DNA from: Zygnema cylindricum
Lineage: Eukaryota; Streptophyta; Zygnematophyceae; Zygnematales; Zygnemataceae
Direction: 5' to 3'
NCBI GenBank assembly: GCA_037447655.1
Contig: JBBHKE010002882.1
Coordinates: 364,091 to 428,090 of the forward strand
DNA length: 64,000 bases
This document shows positions 59,601 to 64,000 of this stretch, in pieces. The position numbers were made by a program, and so were the translations under genes. The notes under the pieces are model-generated. The model did not search any database and was not told the DNA's origin. It saw nothing but the letters and a program-made list of their open reading frames with translations. Every line of letters begins with the position of its first letter. Position 1 is the stretch's first letter.

Positions 59601-61799
59601 TTTTTTTTACATATCACACTAGACACACCTTAAACATCTACTCCAGAGGATGTTCAAACTGCCTTTCCTTTCCTTACTTCATATCCAAAACATGGACCAC
59701 CTTCCAAATCCAGGAGCTCATTTAAAAATGCTTTGAAAATGCTGTGAAAGTTGTGAAGGAAGACTGACATACTATGGGATTGTTGGTGTAATCAAAGGAA
59801 AATTGTGTTAGGGTCACGACTGCGAATCCCGCAAAAAGAGCCGCCAGATTAGAGATAGCCTTAAGCTGTTCACTTTTTTCCTCGACATCACGCCGATTCT
59901 TTTCGACAAACCTGCGATTGCAAAATACCTCATTTTTTTGAGCACGTGGAGAAGGCAGGAGGGAAAACATAAAAAAAATGGGAAACGAGAGAACGAGAGA
60001 AACAATAGCAATAACGATGTAAAAAGAGGGAAGGAGATAAAAGAATTGTTTGGTTAGCATTTATAGGCATCAGTATTCCATAAATGAAACTTGAATATCT
60101 ATCTTGCTTGAGACTATTTTATCTTGTCTTCTCAATACAACATCTACTAATAGCCCAGTTTAAACATGTCGTCATCCATAAGCTGATGTTTACATGGAAC
60201 ACTGTGTAAAAATAGAGAACTTTGTTGACAAAGGTATGCACGGGAAGAAAGATTAGCGAAGAATAGAAAGAAGTCGTAAATTTCCTTTCAGCTTAACAGT
60301 TGCTGCTTTCACAACAGCTTTCCTATTTTCTAAATCTATCCGTGGCACTCAAAGCACTTCTATCAGCAGCTTTTCTACTTTAAAGCAGATTATGATGCAG
60401 ATCATTGTGAAGACCAAAAACCTAAAATATATTTGCCCACATGATGCAGCTACTATGTTTCTTCCTTCACATCCTATGATAACATGCAAGAAAAACTGCT
60501 CGAGGATAAAAACCCAGGCAGAACATTAAAAAAAAGGCTTGCAAGTTACATGTTTGAAACACTACACAGCCCATCGCTATTAGAGTGAAGGAGTTATTAG
60601 TGTAAATGTGAAATTAGAATGCACAACACTAATTTAGTCCAGGGAGACGCGGCAGATTTTAGTCCACTCCCTTAGATAGTGTTGTTAACCTATTTTCTGA
60701 TTTTCAGCCAAAAAAAGCTGGGGCCGAATTAGAGTTATAAACTCTAATAGCGACGGCATCGCACATCGCTATTAGAGTGCGTAAACACATTATTGAAATC
60801 AGCTAGACCACATTAATTTTTGCAAAGTGTCTTGTTTTACGCCACTTACTTACATAGAGTTACTAACAATTGTTTATGATTACACTACCTGGACTTACAG
60901 TCATTGACTCTATTAGCGATGAGCAGTGCCGTTTACCTGGCCCACAAATATCTGGCATTATCCACGTGTCGTTGCTCCATATCCTCCTCTCGCCAACTGG
61001 AAGAGCCCCATTGGTTGAACCAAACTTACAATGATGTGAGCTTGACAACCTGTTGAATTTCTGCATAACAAAATTGTCTCCCCAATCGAGTACCATGAAC
61101 TAAATGCAAGTTTTTAACAAAATCCCAAAGTCCAAAGAGAACCCAGTACTCGCAAGAAATGATGAACCCGAATGAACCTCTCAAACCCTGACCAAATTCT
61201 ATGAGGAGACATTCACACCTTCCAAACGACTTCCAATCTCAAGAACTGGAGAGGTTGCAATTGCCAAGCATTAATGGAAATTAGAAAAACAACAAATAAA
61301 GCCATAGAGACCTTTTATGTCAGATAAAAATAAAGAGCAACTTTAACTTGGCCTATCAAAAACCCTTGGCCTTTGTTGGATAATGAGGTTCCCTTTCCTT
61401 TATTTTAAGCCATACATGGCTGTGAAGTAATTAAGTCAGCAAATAAATTCATCCAATAATGAAATCCTTTAATTAGTTCAGGTTTTCTTCGTTTTGACAT
61501 TGACATGATATGGTTGTCAAATAACCAAGCAACAAATATATTGATCCAAATCATCTACACAAAGAAGCCATAACAGAAAAAGACAAAAAAATCCTAAAAA
61601 ACACTCACATTTTCTCTTGCTCGCGCATCTCCATTTCCTCCTCTAACTTGGCCTTTTCAAACTCACGATAAGTCATATCCTCTCCTCTCCATTCTCGATC
61701 CTCTAACCTCCATCGTCGATCTTCCTCTCTCCAATGTTTTGACATGCTTGTATCTAAAGCTGTAAGCAAAGCTTGTGCGGCATCCATAGTGGAAGCCAT
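53694..61799 (-). CDS. Orai/CRAC-type calcium channel, seven exons, 434 residues
   Basis: Orai proteins form hexameric plasma-membrane Ca2+ channels. Exons in transcript order: 61799-61609, 59911-59773, 58761-58723, 58423-58230, 55632-55549, 55185-55111, 54276-53694. Phases agree throughout and the sum is 435 codons including stop. The exon 5 acceptor (GTCAG) was chosen by phase; others nearby are possible. The N-terminus is a charged helix with three WR-x-ED repeats. TM1 contains LKAISNLAALFAGFAVVTLT, matching Orai TM1 with its Gly-Phe-x-x-Val pore line. TM2 is FFGVLTAISICLHTIAMVM. The TM2-TM3 loop holds EEEFMFRCRAF and PPAPRRTFEAFWE. TM3 is GVFSFLLELIPIGWIKF with the conserved Glu. TM4 is SAFMGICIISIFVW, followed by a 190-residue Ser/Glu-rich cytosolic tail. 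Odd: Gln100 replaces the animal selectivity-filter Glu, and Asn replaces the Arg at the base of TM1. The short tail helix used by animal STIM is not evident. Confidence 0.85.
54277..55110 (-). repeat. Homopurine/homopyrimidine intron of the Orai-like gene
   Basis: On the plus strand 54298-54650 is GGGA/GGAA repeat (pure GGAA at about 54541-54623) and 54883-55055 is GAGG-rich. On the coding (minus) strand this is a pyrimidine tract running to the TTTTCCAG acceptor of the last exon. Frames read here are low-complexity artefacts. Confidence 0.9.
55190..58225. other. Orai-like introns 4-5: repeats and pyrimidine-rich DNA
   Basis: Apart from exon 5 no coding sequence is supported. 55400-55520 has GTATAAGCATAA repeats, 56870-57400 is CT-rich on the plus strand (giving a 228-codon low-complexity frame), and 57520-57700 is an ATATTTAGTG minisatellite. 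Confidence 0.6.
58562..58670 (-). repeat. Two partial tandem copies of the Orai-like micro-exon end and donor
   Basis: The end of exon 3 (CTGACAGCTATTTCT then GTGAGTAAA) recurs at about 58670-58632 (ACGGATATTTCTGAGTAAA) and 58600-58562 (CTGACAGATATTTTTTGAGT), spaced about 70-75 bp. Both copies have lost the GT of the donor. Same pattern as in the SKIP31-like gene. Confidence 0.7.
58762..59772 (-). other. Orai-like intron 2
   Basis: No coding segment found. Ends in a pyrimidine-rich stretch (TACTTTGTCTTTTGCTGG) before the GAACAG acceptor of the 39-base exon. Confidence 0.6.
59912..61608 (-). other. Orai-like intron 1 with two adjacent TA-flanked MITEs
   Basis: About 60561-60760 and 60760-60935 hold two abutting copies of the MITE family with CCCATCGCTATTAGAGTG termini. 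No exon is needed here, because exon 1 (ending AT) joins exon 2 (starting G) as ATG/Met in frame. Confidence 0.65.
60561..60935. mobile_element. Small TA-flanked MITEs, copies C and D, back to back
   Basis: Left end CTACACAGCCCATCGCTATT, middle junction CTCTAATAGCGACGGCATCG directly followed by ACATCGCTATTAGAGTG, and right end CTATTAGCGATGAGCAGTG. Confidence 0.65.
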
Positions 61800-62326
61800 A
61801 ATGCCTCCTAACCTTGAACCAAAATTTCCCCAAACAATTTATATTGAAGTTTACGTTTCAATCCAGCAAATAAACCACATAACCCTCACTCTCCAAGAAT
61901 TGAATCAGCATTCGGTAACAAAACAAACAGCTCCGCATGCATTATTTTAGACAAAGAAGTTCCGCAGATGCAAACATATGCCACATATATGATACTATGC
62001 CAAAATCCATGGTGATGACGTCAGGACGCGAGGTTTGAAAACGACGTAAAATCTGCGAGAACATTGAGAGTTCAATGCACCTGGTATTTCGGTATGACCG
62101 CACTAAATTCTACGTATTTTGTAAAAGTGCGGTCATTTCATATAGCGGTCGCAGGGAAATCATCATGGGTGGATGTTCCATAAGCTCAGTTACTGTCACA
62201 AACTGCCGATCCGTTCCATCAGCCAGTTCAGGGTCAAATTGAAAACTGCCGTCGGTTCAGTTCAAAAAACAATGGTTGCAATAATTGAAAAAATCGACGG
62301 ACAATGATGTTGTTATTAACTTTTAG
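61800..62326. other. Upstream region of the Orai-like gene
   Basis: Would hold the promoter and 5' UTR. No clear TATA box or repeat could be singled out. Confidence 0.4.
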
Positions 62327-62638
62327 TTGGTCAATGAATTGCTGGTCAAAGAATTTGGACCATTTACAAACATTTTAAATCTATTAATAGAAGTTATGGA
62401 TACCTTGATACGTTTTGAGTTTTGGAAATTTTTTGAGTCATGCAAGTTCACATGTGTGAGGGATAAATTTTTTAACAAAAGGGTAAAGCAAATTCTTATG
62501 CCAATTACTTGTTCAATTTTGCCCCATTTTGTTGTGTATGCAAGAGAACTTTCTACCCAAAATATGATGTTGTGTCAGTGCAATGATAATCATAAGAGGC
62601 CACCACCCTCTTGTCATGATAAAACATTAAAGAACTGA
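62327..62638 (+). CDS. Possible terminal exon of an unrecognised gene
   Basis: Begins directly after an acceptor-like AACTTTTAG and stays open for 103 codons to TGA (FTNILNLLIEVMDTLIRFEF, later HFVVYARELSTQNMMLCQC). No motif recognised and no upstream exon found. Divergent to the Orai-like gene. Confidence 0.25.
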   Translation: MVNELLVKEFGPFTNILNLLIEVMDTLIRFEFWKFFESCKFTCVRDKFFNKRVKQILMPITCSILPHFVVYARELSTQNMMLCQCNDNHKRPPPSCHDKTLKN

Positions 62639-63285
62639 GCTGGTAGATCCCCATATTTGATTATACTACCAAATGCGACAATGCAGAGAGCGGGCAGAAG
62701 CACATGGAGGCAACAAGTTTAACAGTTCCACCGTGTGGTCACCTTTCTGTGAATTTTAAATCTTCCACAATATAGGTGGAAAACAAAAAACGGTGAGCCT
62801 CAACACGAAACAGAGAAAAAAAGGGAGCAAGAGATTATAACTTCTTTTTTCAAATTCATTTGCGGATTCAACTTTTTGATTTGCAAAGCAGGATAAGACT
62901 ATCATGTGACAATCGCATTTACAAAACTTTACAAGGCGCCGTGGCTTTTGTATTTGGAGGAATTTAGGGAACTATTATTTTGTAGTTTCACTTTTTTTCA
63001 AACTTATAACTCTTTGTGACCCTTCAATTGCAACGAGCGTCACGGAGCCCTTCCCTATCCTCTATTGCGCATTTGTCACCGCATAATACCTTCTCAAGGT
63101 TGTACTAACCTCTTGAGTCGTCTCTTCAACCAACCATACCCGCACCCTGACCCTTTGACAAATATACTTCACTTATGATTGCACCCTCGAATACGAGTGC
63201 GATACACCATCTCCTACCTACATCCGCACCTCATTGTCCCCCTCACCGTGAGGAGCAATTCCATCTTTTTAGTTAGACCCTTACC

Positions 63286-63500
63286 TTAAAACCTCCTCTT
63301 CGTTAAACACCATTATTCTTTCAATCAACCCCTCGCCCAAACTATCCACCTTTGGTTCCCAAAGGCGATTAAACATATACCGATTCTTTCGTCCCATAAC
63401 ACTCACCTCCCCTCATACGTAACACCTCCCTCGTGAGTGCTTCCTTCCACCCCTCAATCGTCAACCAATCTTTATTATCATCCGGTGTTAAACTATTATG
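63286..63500 (-). pseudogene. Possible coding remnant of unknown family
   Basis: The minus strand reads DDNKDWLTIEGWKEALTREV, then after a frame change FNRLWEPKVDSLGEGLIERI, ending at a donor-like GTAAGG. Further charged frames follow to about 63000 with stops. The composition looks protein-coding, but I do not recognise the family. Confidence 0.25.
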
Positions 63501-63530
63501 AACTATCAGTCTATCGCTACAAACTAAGTC

Positions 63531-63656
63531 AGTTATCGCGATAATTTCTATCGACCTAGTAGACCAATGTATCGGTAAAATATCGCAATTATTTCCTACT
63601 GAAATATGTAGTTAAAAAAGGTACATTATCGATTATTGGTTAGATACACAACACTA
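63531..63656. mobile_element. hAT-like MITE, right end only
   Basis: Ends TAGATACACAACACTA and has the same TATCG-rich subterminal pattern as copies 1-3, but no matching left terminus occurs upstream. Truncated. Confidence 0.65.
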
Positions 63657-64000
63657 CAAAAATTTTCTTGACACCGTTTCAGAAATACGGAATTTCTCCG
63701 CACTCCAAATAACACGATGGGACGGTGAAGATCATGTCCGCAAAATATGGAGGTGAATATGCCGGCACGAACCTTTTGGAATTTCCGTTCTACGCGCATA
63801 CTCCGCACGTTCCGCACGGTATACTTTTTTGATTGTCCTCTATGCCTTATGTGGCATTCTCTCTTGGCTTTGTACCATAGATGTCCCGTGCGCATATTAC
63901 GCACGGTATAAACTAACGAATACTACGTACGGTACGCATCAAACGCTTTTGAAAAGTTAATAAAATGCGTACCCTGCTTTGTACCCGTACATTATTTTTA
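63657..64000. other. Unassigned sequence with CGTACGGTA motifs
   Basis: Short GTACGGTA/GCACGGTAT repeats like those in the copia LTRs; no gene. Confidence 0.3.

Noticed and set aside
60863-61096. Minus-strand frame with acceptor and donor, considered as an extra Orai-like exon
   Set aside because: Including it breaks the phase into the TM1 exon, whereas exon 1 joins the TM1 exon directly in frame. Part of it lies in a MITE.

Overview
This is a repeat-rich, intron-rich nuclear window from a eukaryote, with no bacterial-style operons. Two multi-exon host genes can be assembled by hand from splice signals and reading phase. One is plant-specific (an F-box protein like SKIP31). The other is a four-transmembrane Orai/CRAC-type calcium channel, a family kept in green algae and early-diverging land plants but lost from flowering plants. 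Together with many degenerate Ty1/copia elements, this suggests a streptophyte with a large genome: a charophyte alga (Chara-like) or an early-diverging land plant. The species is an inference and I could not test it.

Layout. 1-2.2 kb: dispersed repeats and a Harbinger-like element. 2.3-8.5 kb (minus): SKIP31-like gene in nine recognised exons, with two hAT-like MITEs in its introns and partial tandem copies of at least five exons. 8.6-10.5 kb: degenerate satellite with AT microsatellites. 10.8-13.1 kb: a second copy of the window-start repeat, interrupted by a 1 kb Harbinger-like insertion whose empty site is preserved at position 480. 13.4-14.3 kb (plus): end of an unrecognised spliced gene. 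14.5-26.7 kb: a minus-strand copia element inserted in satellite DNA, with a plus-strand copia nested inside it. 28-38 kb: two more decayed copia elements of the same family, Harbinger-like pieces and a diverged solo LTR. 38.6-40 kb: tandem repeats and a cysteine-rich exon. 41-44.8 kb: a copia element carrying a truncated Ty3/gypsy 5' end. 45-50.9 kb: another LTR, an RNase H fragment, a 10-N assembly gap next to a duplicated segment, and a third hAT-like MITE. 53.7-61.8 kb (minus): the Orai-like gene in seven exons. 62-64 kb: weak coding remnants and the end of a fourth hAT-like MITE.

Most notable points. (1) The Orai-like gene closes in frame over seven exons, but has glutamine where animal Orai channels have the selectivity-filter glutamate. 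(2) In both host genes, short segments spanning exon ends and splice donors are tandemly repeated inside the neighbouring introns, in some cases keeping frame and donor site. (3) A Harbinger-like insertion can be dated relative to its host repeat from a paralogous empty site in the same window.
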